NCBI RefSeq assembly: GCF_028583545.1
Contig: NZ_CP087106.1
Location: 4,274,501 to 4,338,500, forward strand
DNA from: Methylobacterium sp. NMS14P
GTDB taxonomy: Bacteria > Pseudomonadota > Alphaproteobacteria > Rhizobiales > Beijerinckiaceae
Reading direction: 5' to 3'
DNA: 64,000 nucleotides
Shown: positions 35,899-42,997 of the stretch, one piece after another
How the letters are laid out: each line of letters opens with the position of its first letter
Numbering within the stretch: position 1 is the stretch's first letter
The notes under the pieces: model-generated
The model's input: only the letters and a program-made list of their open reading frames with translations
Databases searched by the model: none
Told to the model about the DNA's origin: nothing
Made by a program: the position numbers and the translations under genes

Positions 35899-36486
35899 TC
35901 AGGCCTCCGTGACCGTCGTGGAGCGCGGCAGACCGGCCACGCGGCCGGGCGCGGCGAGAATCAGGTCGACGCCGAGGGGGAAGCCCGCGCGGTTCTCCGC
36001 GAGCTGTGCCACGAACCCCTCTGGCAGGGGTTCCGGCGCGATCCGGGCGGTCCCCCGGATGCCGGGGCCGGACAAGTGCAGCCCCTCCCCCTCCGCGAGC
36101 GCGTCGAGGGCGAGCACCAGGGTCGTGGCGGTGTCGGGATAGGCCGGCGTCCCGGGGGCGAATCGGCTCAGCGGCGGGCAGCGCGCGGGCTCTCGGACCA
36201 GCGCGAAGGCCGCCGCGGCCGGGTCGTCGGTGAGCGGCGCGCCGGTGTGGAAGCGCAGGTATTCCGCGACCTCCGGCGCCGCGGCGAGGGCCGGATCGAG
36301 CCAGACCGGCGTGTCGGCGTCGGTGAGCGTCAGCGCGACGGCGGCGAGTTCCGGCGTCAGGGGCGCGGGCGGCGCGAGGCCCGGCGCGAGGGGCCGGACG
36401 CGGCCGGGGCGGGCGAGGGCGTCCATCACGGCGCGGAACGTGTCCTGCGCGTCGTGGACCGGGTCGGCGAAGCCGGGGGCGAGCAT
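35899..36486 (-). CDS. phnH: Carbon-phosphorus lyase core subunit PhnH
   Basis: A 195-residue core subunit, dimeric in the E. coli complex, where it resembles a PLP-transferase fold without the cofactor. It opens with GFADPVHDAQDTFRAVMDALARPG, the family signature (compare F.DPVxxxQxxFRxxMxAxxxPG), followed by DADTPVWL near residue 55. It lies between phnG (two bases upstream) and phnI (three bases downstream). Confidence 0.94.
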   Translation of the reverse strand: MLAPGFADPVHDAQDTFRAVMDALARPGRVRPLAPGLAPPAPLTPELAAVALTLTDADTPVWLDPALAAAPEVAEYLRFHTGAPLTDDPAAAAFALVREPARCPPLSRFAPGTPAYPDTATTLVLALDALAEGEGLHLSGPGIRGTARIAPEPLPEGFVAQLAENRAGFPLGVDLILAAPGRVAGLPRSTTVTEA

Positions 36487-36488
36487 GC

Positions 36489-36959
36489 TCAATCCTCTCC
36501 GCGGGCGAGGGTCAGGAAATCGACCCGGGTGGCGGCCGTGCGCCGGGCCGCCCGCGCGCGGTGCTCCGCGAGCCGCCGGGCGGCGGGTTCCAGCGCGGCC
36601 TCGACCCGGGCGCGCCGGCCGGGATCCTGCCAGAGGGCGTCGAGGATGGCGGCGAGCCGCGCCTTCGCGCGGTCGCGGCCGAGATGGTAGGCGAAGCCCG
36701 CCGGACCGTCCGCGAGGCGGATGGCGGCCCGCGTCACGCTGACCTCGCCGAAGTTGAACGGGCGCCCGTCGCCGCCGATCCGGCCCGAAGCCATCACGAG
36801 GCCGGTCTCGGGCGGGCGCAGGTCCGCGGCGGCGGGCGCGTCGAGGCCTGACACGGCCGCCTCCAGATCCGCGCGGCTCGCCTCGGCACAGAGGGCCATG
36901 ACGGCTTGGCGCGCCGCGGTCTCGCCCTCGGATCCCGGATGTCTCGGGGTCGTCGTCAT
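36489..36959 (-). CDS. phnG: Carbon-phosphorus lyase core subunit PhnG
   Basis: A 156-residue core subunit and first gene of the phnG-to-phnN operon. Family features are RQAVMALCAEAS near the N-terminus, PPETGLVMASGRIGGDGRPFNFGEVSVTRAAIRL in parts near 49-82, GFAYHLGRDRAKARLAAILDAL, and the basic C-terminal half. Start ATG 36,959. Its promoter, a PhnF-type operator and a Pho-box-like site fill the 79 bases to divergent phnF, so the whole C-P lyase operon should respond both to phosphate starvation and to PhnF. Confidence 0.94.
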   Translation of the reverse strand: MTTTPRHPGSEGETAARQAVMALCAEASRADLEAAVSGLDAPAAADLRPPETGLVMASGRIGGDGRPFNFGEVSVTRAAIRLADGPAGFAYHLGRDRAKARLAAILDALWQDPGRRARVEAALEPAARRLAEHRARAARRTAATRVDFLTLARGED

Positions 36960-36980
36960 CGCGAATCCCTTCGTCGCTCG

Positions 36981-37002
36981 GTTGTCTAGGTGTATAGACA
37001 AC
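36981..37002. promoter_or_regulatory. PhnF-type operator
   Basis: Perfect dyad GTTGTCTA-N6-TAGACAAC in the phnG/phnF gap. It covers the phnG -10 element. GntR/UTRA regulators, including PhnF of other bacteria, bind palindromes with TATAGAC-like half-sites, and the regulator gene is the immediate neighbour. Repression of phnG and autoregulation of phnF are inferred. Confidence 0.75.
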
Positions 37003-37019
37003 TGGCGTGCGCCGCACAA
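36991..37019 (-). promoter_or_regulatory. phnG operon promoter
   Basis: On the minus strand TTGTGC (37,019-37,014), a 17-base spacer and TATACA (36,996-36,991). The -10 lies inside the PhnF-type palindrome; the Pho-box-like repeat abuts the -35 on its upstream side. Confidence 0.7.
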
Positions 37020-37037
37020 ATGAAGTTTGGATGACAG
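37020..37037 (-). promoter_or_regulatory. Pho box upstream of phnG
   Basis: CTGTCAT-CCAA-ACTTCAT on the minus strand. The first half-site is a perfect match to the PhoB consensus CTGTCAT, the second matches 4 of 7, and the 11-base repeat is exact. It touches the phnG -35. The box ends one base before the phnF start codon, so PhoB binding could also affect phnF. Confidence 0.65.
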
Positions 37038-37038
37038 G

Positions 37039-37782
37039 ATGGATGCGCAGGAGCAGGCGGCCGGCCTTGTCCGGGGCGAGGGGCTGACGGCGTGGCGGCA
37101 GATCGCCGACGCGCTCACGGCCGAGATCGCGGCGGGGCGCTACGCGCCGGGACAGCAGCTCCCCGCCGAGGCCGCCCTGGCGGCGCGGTTCGCGGTGAAC
37201 CGGCACACGGTGCGGCGCGCCCTCGCGGCCCTCGCGGAGGGCGGACTCGTGCGCGCCAGCCAGGGCCGGGGCACCTTCGTGGAGGAGGCGCCGCTCGCTT
37301 ACCCGATCGGGCCGCGGACGCGCTTCTCCGAGATCGTCGCCGGGGCGGGGCGCGAGGCCTGGGGCGACCTCGTCGCCGCGACCACGGTCCCGGCCGGGCC
37401 CGAGCAGGCGGCCTCCCTGGCCCTCACCCCCGGCGCGCCGATCCTGGAGCTGCTGACCGTCCACCGGGCGGATGGCGCCCCGCTCTCGACGGCGCTGACC
37501 TGGCTGCCGCTGCCGCGCTTCGCGGGCTTCGCCGAGGCCTACGCGGCGCGCGGCTCGATCACCCGGGCCTTCGCGACCTGCGGCGTCCACGACTACACCC
37601 GGCTCTCGACGCGGATCCGGGCCCGCCCCGCGGATCCCGCGGAGGCGCAGCGCCTCGACATCGCGCCGGGGCGGGTCGTGCTGGTGGTGTCGAGCGTCAA
37701 CATCGATCCCGCCGGCGTGCCGATCCAGGCGAACCGCACCCTGTTCGCCGCCGACCGCGTGGAGCTGGTCATCGGGGGATGA
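37039..37782 (+). CDS. phnF: GntR/UTRA-family regulator PhnF
   Basis: A 247-residue repressor-type protein: N-terminal GntR winged HTH (about residues 16-83; LPAEAALAARFAVNRHTVRRALAALAEGGLVRASQGRGTFV in parts) and C-terminal UTRA ligand domain (about 100-245). PhnF proteins control phn genes, with the ligand probably a phosphonate-pathway metabolite or phosphate. Start ATG 37,039 with a weak AGG site; a TTG 12 bases earlier is the alternative. It is divergent from phnG and converges on phnE, separated from it by a REP-like element. Confidence 0.92.
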   Translation: MDAQEQAAGLVRGEGLTAWRQIADALTAEIAAGRYAPGQQLPAEAALAARFAVNRHTVRRALAALAEGGLVRASQGRGTFVEEAPLAYPIGPRTRFSEIVAGAGREAWGDLVAATTVPAGPEQAASLALTPGAPILELLTVHRADGAPLSTALTWLPLPRFAGFAEAYAARGSITRAFATCGVHDYTRLSTRIRARPADPAEAQRLDIAPGRVVLVVSSVNIDPAGVPIQANRTLFAADRVELVIGG

Positions 37783-37821
37783 TGCGGCGTCCGCGCGATG
37801 GCCGCGCGACGGCCTCGGCAC

Positions 37822-37895
37822 TTCGTCCTCGCGAGCGGAGCGAAGCAATCCAGGGCAGCGCGACCCTGGGTCATCGCGCTCCGCTCGTGATGACG
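37822..37895. repeat. REP-like palindromic element between phnF and phnE
   Basis: GCGAGCGGAGCGAAGCAATC begins at 37,831 and faces an inverse at 37,864-37,894 (CCCTGGGTCATCGCGCTCCG and following), with CCAGGG/CCCTGG forming the inner stem. Its 15-base core is identical to that at 12,688-12,702. It fills the convergent gap between phnF and phnE and may act as the bidirectional terminator, as no T-run stem is present. Confidence 0.7.
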
Positions 37896-37912
37896 GAGAG
37901 CCGAGGCGCCCG

Positions 37913-38779
37913 TCAGCGCATCGCGGGCCCGATGATCGCCCGGCGCAGGCGGGTCGAGACCCAGTCGATCGCCGCCACGGTCACGAGGATCATCAGCACC
38001 AGGAAGGCGACCTGCTGCAGCTCCAGCACGCGGATCAGCTCGGTGAGGTACTGGCCGATGCCGCCCGCGCCGACGATGCCGATGATCGTCGCCGAGCGGG
38101 TGTTCGACTCGAAGAAGTACAGGACCTGGCTCGCCAGCACCGGCAGCACCCCGGGGATCAGCCCGAAGCGGATGCGGTGGAGCGCCGAGCCGCCCGAGGC
38201 GACGACGCCCTCGCCCGCCCGCTTGTCGCAGGTCTCGATCGCCTCCGAGAACAGCTTGCCGAGCGCCCCGAAATCCGAGCACGCGATCGCGAGCGCCCCC
38301 GCGAACGGGCCCAGGCCGACGACGTTGATCCAGATCAGCGCCCAGATCAGCACGTCGACCGAGCGCATCACGTCGAGGCCGCGGCGGACCGCGAACCGCG
38401 CGAACGGGTTGGGCACGACGTTCCGGGCCGCCAGGAACGCCACCGGGAAGGCGAGGATCGCCGCCGTCAGCGTGCCCAGGAAGGCGATGCCGAGGGTCTC
38501 GCCGAGCGCGTGCAGGAAGGTCCAGAACTGACCCTCCGGCGATGGCGGCAGCATCAGCATCGCGAAGGTGCCGAGCCGCCCGAGCCCGTGGAGGATCCGC
38601 GCCACCGAGAAGTCGAGGCGCCAGTATCCGAACGCCGCGAGCCCGACCAGGACGACGAGCAGGGCGGCGAGCCGCGCCCGCCCCGGCCAGTCGGTGCGGA
38701 ACTTCGCGGGGTAGCGCGCGCGCAGGCGGGCGAGGTCGGCCCGGGCCGCCGCCCGCAGGGCCTCGGGACGCGCGCTCAT
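37913..38779 (-). CDS. phnE: Phosphonate ABC transporter permease PhnE (second copy)
   Basis: A 288-residue inner-membrane permease with about six helices and the coupling EAA-type loop EAIETCDKRAGEGVVASGGS near residues 185-205, followed by the GIVGAGGIGQYL segment typical of PhnE. It is the second of two tandem phnE genes, overlapping the first by four bases, so the importer may use a PhnE heterodimer. Start ATG 38,779. Confidence 0.93.
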   Translation of the reverse strand: MSARPEALRAAARADLARLRARYPAKFRTDWPGRARLAALLVVLVGLAAFGYWRLDFSVARILHGLGRLGTFAMLMLPPSPEGQFWTFLHALGETLGIAFLGTLTAAILAFPVAFLAARNVVPNPFARFAVRRGLDVMRSVDVLIWALIWINVVGLGPFAGALAIACSDFGALGKLFSEAIETCDKRAGEGVVASGGSALHRIRFGLIPGVLPVLASQVLYFFESNTRSATIIGIVGAGGIGQYLTELIRVLELQQVAFLVLMILVTVAAIDWVSTRLRRAIIGPAMR

Positions 38780-39657
38780 CGGGCCTGCTCCGCGCCGAGC
38801 AGGCGGTGGCGGACCCGCTCGGTGGCGAGGTCGATGCAGAAGACGGTCAGGATGATCAGCACGAGGATCGCGCTCACGTCCGCGTAGTAGAAGTTGCGGA
38901 TCGCCACGAGGAATTCCTGGCCGATGCCGCCGGCGCCGACGAAGCCCATCACCCCGGCGCCGCGCACGTTGATCTCGAAGCGCAGCAGCGCGTAGGAGGC
39001 GAAGTTCGACAGAACCTGCGGTAGGACCGCGAAGCGCACCGTCTGGACCCAGGTCGCGCCCGAGGCCGACAGGCCCTCGACGGGCCGCATGTCGATGTTC
39101 TCGACCACCTCGGAGAACAGCTTGCCGAGCGCGCCCGTAGTGTGGATCGCGATGGCGAGCACGCCCACCATCGGGCCGAGGCCGAAGGCGATCACGAAGA
39201 TCAGCGCGAACACCACCTCGGGGACGGTGCGGCACAGCTCCAGGAGGCGCTTGGCGCCGACGCGCAGCAGGCGCGACCGCACGAGGTTGGCGGCGGCCAC
39301 GAAGCTGAGGGCGAAGCCCGCCAGCCCGCCGAGCAGCGTGCCGAGATAGGCCATGAGCAGGGTCTCGCCCAGCAGGCCGAGCCATTTGGGCAGCCCCCAG
39401 TACCAGGCGCGGACGTCCTCGAGCGGGTGCTCGAGGCCGATCGGCGGCAGGATCTGCTGGATGTAGGCGGTGAACTTGCCGATGTTCTCGGCGAAGACCA
39501 GCGGCCGCACCTCGGCGATCAGGCCGGCGACCACGGCGAGCGCCGCCACCAGGGCGAAGCCCGCCAGCGTGCGGCGGCGGGCCTCGCCGGTCGCCGCCGC
39601 GTAGAGGCCGGAGAGGGCGGCTGCCCGCTCCGGCGACAGGGGTGTCGGACCGCGCAA
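38776..39657 (-). CDS. phnE: Phosphonate ABC transporter permease PhnE (first copy)
   Basis: A 293-residue permease with the motifs LGPMVGVLAIAIHTTGALGKLFSEVVEN in parts and the EAA-like VEGLSASGATWVQTVRFAVLP and GFVGAGGIGQEF. It has a longer first periplasmic segment than the second copy. It starts with TTG 39,657 (GGAG-type ribosome site) 16 bases after phnD and overlaps the second phnE by four bases. Confidence 0.93.
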   Translation of the reverse strand: MRGPTPLSPERAAALSGLYAAATGEARRRTLAGFALVAALAVVAGLIAEVRPLVFAENIGKFTAYIQQILPPIGLEHPLEDVRAWYWGLPKWLGLLGETLLMAYLGTLLGGLAGFALSFVAAANLVRSRLLRVGAKRLLELCRTVPEVVFALIFVIAFGLGPMVGVLAIAIHTTGALGKLFSEVVENIDMRPVEGLSASGATWVQTVRFAVLPQVLSNFASYALLRFEINVRGAGVMGFVGAGGIGQEFLVAIRNFYYADVSAILVLIILTVFCIDLATERVRHRLLGAEQAR

Positions 39658-39673
39658 GGCGGGCGGCTCCGGA

Positions 39674-40603
39674 TCAGGACTTCCGGCGCTGCTCGTCGTT
39701 GAACCGCAGCATGTCGATGATCGGCTGGTAGTCCTTGAGGGTCACCGGCGTGAGATCCTGGTCCTTGCCGTCGGAGAGCCGGTCGAACGCGGCCTTGTCG
39801 GCCTTCGGCAGGGCCACGAAGGCGTCGCGGATCTTGGCCTTCAGGTCGTCCGGCAGGCTGGCCAGCACGGCGAAGGGCCCCTCCGGCAGGAAGTCGGACT
39901 TGAACACGATCCGGAAGTCCGACTGCTGCATCGGCGTGCCGTCGGGCTTCTTGAGCATGCCCTTGGCGGCCATGCGGGTGACCATCGTGTCGGTCTCGGA
40001 ATTCCACAGGTTGGCGGCGGCGTCGGCCGTGCCCTGGGTGAGCGCCAGCACGGCGTTCTCGTGGCTGCCGGCGTAGAAGGTCTTGCCGAAGAACTTCTCG
40101 ACGTCGTAGCCGGCCCGCTTCAGGAAGAAGCGCGGCGCCTGGTTGCCGGAGGTCGAGTTCGGATCGACCAGCGCGAGGTTCTTGCCCTTGAGATCCTCGA
40201 CGGTCTTGTAGGGGCTGGAGGCCAGCACGTAGACCACCGAATAGTAGCCCGAGGCGCCGGTCTCGTGCTTCTGGTTGACGATCGGCTCGATCTTCACGCC
40301 GGTCATCACGGACCTGGCGAACGAGGCCGGCCCGTACCACGCGATCTGGATGTTGCCGGCGCGCTGGCCCTCGATCACGGCGGCGTAGTCGCTCGCCACC
40401 CGCAGCTTCACCGGCACGCCCAGCGTCTTGGTCAGGTAGGCGGTGAGCGGCGCCCAGCGGTCGGCCGTGCCCGAGGCGTTCTCGGCCGGGATCACGCCCA
40501 GCGTCAGCTCCGGAAACTGGGCCTTCCAGTCCTGGGCGGCGGCCGGCAAGCCGAGGAGGGCGAGGGCCGTGGCGGCGGCGGCGAGGGTGCGTCGGGTGAT
40601 CAT
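39674..40603 (-). CDS. phnD: Phosphonate-binding periplasmic protein PhnD
   Basis: A 309-residue solute-binding protein with a signal peptide (about residues 1-23, TALALLGLPAAAQDW cleavage region) and a type II binding fold. Family segments are LTLGVIPAENASGTADRWAPLTAYL, VAWYGPASFARS-like IQIAWYGPASF, SGYYSVVYV and LVDPNSTSGNQAPRFFL, the last contributing phosphonate-oxygen contacts. PhnD delivers alkyl- and aminoalkyl-phosphonates to PhnE. It follows phnC by 105 bases. Confidence 0.95.
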   Translation of the reverse strand: MITRRTLAAAATALALLGLPAAAQDWKAQFPELTLGVIPAENASGTADRWAPLTAYLTKTLGVPVKLRVASDYAAVIEGQRAGNIQIAWYGPASFARSVMTGVKIEPIVNQKHETGASGYYSVVYVLASSPYKTVEDLKGKNLALVDPNSTSGNQAPRFFLKRAGYDVEKFFGKTFYAGSHENAVLALTQGTADAAANLWNSETDTMVTRMAAKGMLKKPDGTPMQQSDFRIVFKSDFLPEGPFAVLASLPDDLKAKIRDAFVALPKADKAAFDRLSDGKDQDLTPVTLKDYQPIIDMLRFNDEQRRKS

Positions 40604-40708
40604 CGGGTCGTCCTTCGTGGCGTCGGCGAGGTTCGGCCGGCCGGAGGCCGGTCGGGCGTTTCCAAAGCGGCGTTCGTTGGCGGCTTCTGTTGGGGCCCGA
40701 GGCCCGGA

Positions 40709-41557
40709 TCAGGCGCCGAGGGCGGCCTCGCGGACCGGCCGCGCCGGCACGAGACCGGGCCGGCCCGGCATCGCGGCCCGCTGCTCCGCCTCGCGCTGCG
40801 CGGAATCGTCCAGCACCTCGCCGGCCTCCAGGCCGTAGAGCCGGCGCGCCACGTCCTCGGTGAGGTCGAAGGGGCCGCCCTCGAACACGACCCGCCCGGC
40901 CGCGAGGCCGACGAGGCGGTCGCAGTAGGCGCGGGCGAGGTCGAGGGAGTGCAGGTTGCACAGCACCGTGATGCCGTAGCGCCGGTTCACGTCGGCGAGC
41001 GCGTCCATCACGAGCCGGGTGTTGCGCGGGTCGAGGGAGGCGACCGGCTCGTCGGCGAGCAGGATCTCGGGCTCCTGCACGAGGGCGCGGGCGATGGCGA
41101 CGCGCTGCTGCTGCCCGCCCGACAGGCCGTCGGCCCGCTGGCCGGCGAACTCGCCCATGTCGAAGCTCTCCAGGGCGGCGAGGGCCATGGCCCGGTCCTC
41201 GGCGGACCATTGCCGGAGCAGGGAGCGGTGGGTCGGCACGTGGCTGAGGCGCCCCATCAGCACGTTGGTCATGACGTCGAGCCGGCCGACGAGGTTGAAC
41301 TGCTGGAAGATCATGGCGCAGCGGGTGCGCCACTCGCGCAGCGGGCGGCCGCGCAGGGTCGTCACCTCGCGGCCGTCGTGGAGGATGCGCCCCGAACTCG
41401 GATCCGCCAGCCGGTTGATAAGGCGCAGCAGCGTGGACTTGCCGGCGCCCGACCGGCCGATCACCCCGACGAAGCTGCCGGGCTCGATCCGGAGCGACAC
41501 GCCGTCGACGGCGCGCCGGTCGCCGTACTGGCGCGTGAGATCCTCGATAACCAGCAT
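40709..41557 (-). CDS. phnC: Phosphonate ABC transporter ATP-binding protein PhnC
   Basis: A 282-residue ABC ATPase. Walker [10 protein letters not shown] lies near residues 37-45, signature [15 protein letters not shown] near 151-165, Walker [14 protein letters not shown] after that, and the H-loop follows. It powers phosphonate import and is the first gene of phnCDEE. Start ATG 41,557 with GGATGG upstream. The last 30 residues are a proline/arginine-rich tail not usual in the family. A Pho-box-like site lies about 45 bases upstream. Confidence 0.95.
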   Translation of the reverse strand: MLVIEDLTRQYGDRRAVDGVSLRIEPGSFVGVIGRSGAGKSTLLRLINRLADPSSGRILHDGREVTTLRGRPLREWRTRCAMIFQQFNLVGRLDVMTNVLMGRLSHVPTHRSLLRQWSAEDRAMALAALESFDMGEFAGQRADGLSGGQQQRVAIARALVQEPEILLADEPVASLDPRNTRLVMDALADVNRRYGITVLCNLHSLDLARAYCDRLVGLAAGRVVFEGGPFDLTEDVARRLYGLEAGEVLDDSAQREAEQRAAMPGRPGLVPARPVREAALGA

Positions 41558-41584
41558 GCAACCATCCGCCGCGGAATGGCCGCA

Positions 41585-41618
41585 CGTAGACGCCGGTTTG
41601 ACGACGATTGGATGACGT
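41585..41618 (-). promoter_or_regulatory. Pho box and candidate promoter of phnC
   Basis: ACGTCAT-CCAA-TCGTCGT on the minus strand (41,618-41,601) has the 7+4+7 Pho-box spacing; half-sites match CTGTCAT at 5 and 4 of 7. A weak -10, TCTACG (41,590-41,585), lies 10 bases downstream, right for PhoB activation, leaving a 5' leader of about 20 bases. A TATAAT at 41,634-41,629 has no -35. Confidence 0.5.
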
Positions 41619-41672
41619 ATTCGAGACGATTATATTTGCCGGCGCAGCATCTCGGTTTTATCGATAGCCGAC

Positions 41673-42299
41673 TTAATCTTCGTGGCGCTCCAGGAATGCT
41701 TCGATCGGCAGACCGCGGAAATCCGGCAGCGCCCGGCGCAGGCGCTCGTGGTCCCAGTCCCACCAGGCGAGGCGCATCAGGCGGGCGGCGATCGCTTCGG
41801 GGAAGCGGTGCCGGACCGGCTTGGCGGGATTGCCGACGACGATCGTGTAGGGCTCCACGTCGCGGGTGACGATGGCGCCCGCCCCCACCACGGCGCCGGT
41901 GCCGACGGTGCGCCCGGGGAGGACGACCGCGCCGTGACCGATCCAGACATCGTGGCCGATCGAGACCGGGCTCGCCCGGCGCCGGTCGAAGAAGGCGGGC
42001 TCGTCCGATTCCTCCGGCCAGTAGGCGCGCGCCCGGTAGGTGAAGTGCGCCTGGGAGGCGCGCTCCATCGGGTGGTTGCCGGGATTGATCCGCACGCCGG
42101 CGGCGATCGAGCAGAACTTGCCGATCGCGGTGTAGATGACCTCGCCGTCCTGGCCGATGTAGGAATAGTCGTCGAGGACGGTCTCGGTGAGGCGGGTGCG
42201 GGCGCCGACCTCGGTGTAGCGGCCGAGGCGGCTGTCGACGACCCGGGCGCTCGGATCGAGCGCCGGTTCGAGGCCGAGGGGACGGTCAACCACGGGCAT
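41673..42299 (-). CDS. Hexapeptide-repeat transferase of phosphonate operons
   Basis: A 208-residue left-handed beta-helix protein of the xenobiotic/chloramphenicol acetyltransferase-like group. Hexapeptide turns are clear in VSIGHDVWIGHGAVVLPGRTVGTGAVVGAGAIVTRDV read in segments near 112-148, with NPAKPVRHRF at the C-terminal end and the likely active-site histidine in GNHPMERAS. A family with this build is repeatedly found in C-P lyase clusters, presumably acetylating amino-phosphonates or an intermediate. Its start lies 14 bases inside the DUF1045 gene. Substrate unknown. Confidence 0.82.
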   Translation of the reverse strand: MPVVDRPLGLEPALDPSARVVDSRLGRYTEVGARTRLTETVLDDYSYIGQDGEVIYTAIGKFCSIAAGVRINPGNHPMERASQAHFTYRARAYWPEESDEPAFFDRRRASPVSIGHDVWIGHGAVVLPGRTVGTGAVVGAGAIVTRDVEPYTIVVGNPAKPVRHRFPEAIAARLMRLAWWDWDHERLRRALPDFRGLPIEAFLERHED

Positions 42300-42972
42300 C
42301 TCCGAAGGGCAGGCGCGCCAGGAGCCGGAACGGCCCCGACCCGTCCTGGGTCAGGAGGCTGACGGCGTCGATCCGCAGGGGCTCCGGTCCGGCGGCGGCG
42401 TAGGCCTCGGACAGGCGCCGGTGCCAGCGGTCGCGCTCCGCCTCCGGCAGGGCGTCGGTCAGGGTCATGTGGAAGCGGAAGGCCTCGAACACGTACGGGT
42501 AGCCCCAGCGGTCGAGCAGCGCGCGGCCGCGCGGGTCGAGGCGCTCCGGGCGGCGCTTGGCGCGCTCGGCCTCGGTGAGCGGCGCCCGGAACGGGTCGAG
42601 GGCGGCGACGCACTCGGCGGCGAGGAGCCCGAGTTCCGGCGGCGGGGCCTCCGGTACCAGGGCGAGGAACGGCCCGAGGGCGGCGACCCGGAGCGGGCCC
42701 ATCGCCACCGGCGGGTGCGCGGCCGCGAGGGCGCGGGCCGCGGCGACGAGGTCGGCCTCCCCGGTGCCCGGGGCGAGGCGCAGCGGCGCCTTGAGGGTGG
42801 CGTGGAACCCGTAGACCCGCGCGCCCGCCGTGACGGGTGCGAGATCGCCGAGACCCTCCGGGTGCGGGACCGGCAGCCCGGAGACGTTGTCGGTGCCCAG
42901 GATCGCCCGGCCGAAGGCTTCGAGGCGCGAATCCGGGGCGGGCAGCCAGTAGAGGGCGTAGCGGCGCGACAC
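42286..42972 (-). CDS. DUF1045 phosphonate-operon protein, 2H-phosphoesterase-like
   Basis: A 228-residue protein of the DUF1045 family, known mainly from alphaproteobacterial phosphonate clusters. Two HxT motifs, H57-A-T59 (FHATLKAP) and H168-M-T170 (FHMTLTD), are the signature of 2H phosphoesterases, which open cyclic ribose phosphates. phnP, whose product opens phosphoribosyl 1,2-cyclic phosphate, is missing here while phnN is present, so this protein may fill that step. Start GTG 42,972 with GGAGG upstream; it lies 25 bases after the GT21 gene and overlaps the hexapeptide gene by 14 bases. Confidence 0.75.
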   Translation of the reverse strand: MSRRYALYWLPAPDSRLEAFGRAILGTDNVSGLPVPHPEGLGDLAPVTAGARVYGFHATLKAPLRLAPGTGEADLVAAARALAAAHPPVAMGPLRVAALGPFLALVPEAPPPELGLLAAECVAALDPFRAPLTEAERAKRRPERLDPRGRALLDRWGYPYVFEAFRFHMTLTDALPEAERDRWHRRLSEAYAAAGPEPLRIDAVSLLTQDGSGPFRLLARLPFGDARG

Positions 42973-42997
42973 GTCAGGGCCTCCGATCGCCGTGCGG

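Noticed and set aside
41629..41634. Perfect TATAAT on the minus strand upstream of phnC
   Set aside because: No -35 at 16-18 bases. It lies upstream of the Pho-box-like site, so it does not fit PhoB activation; a second, independent promoter is possible but unsupported.
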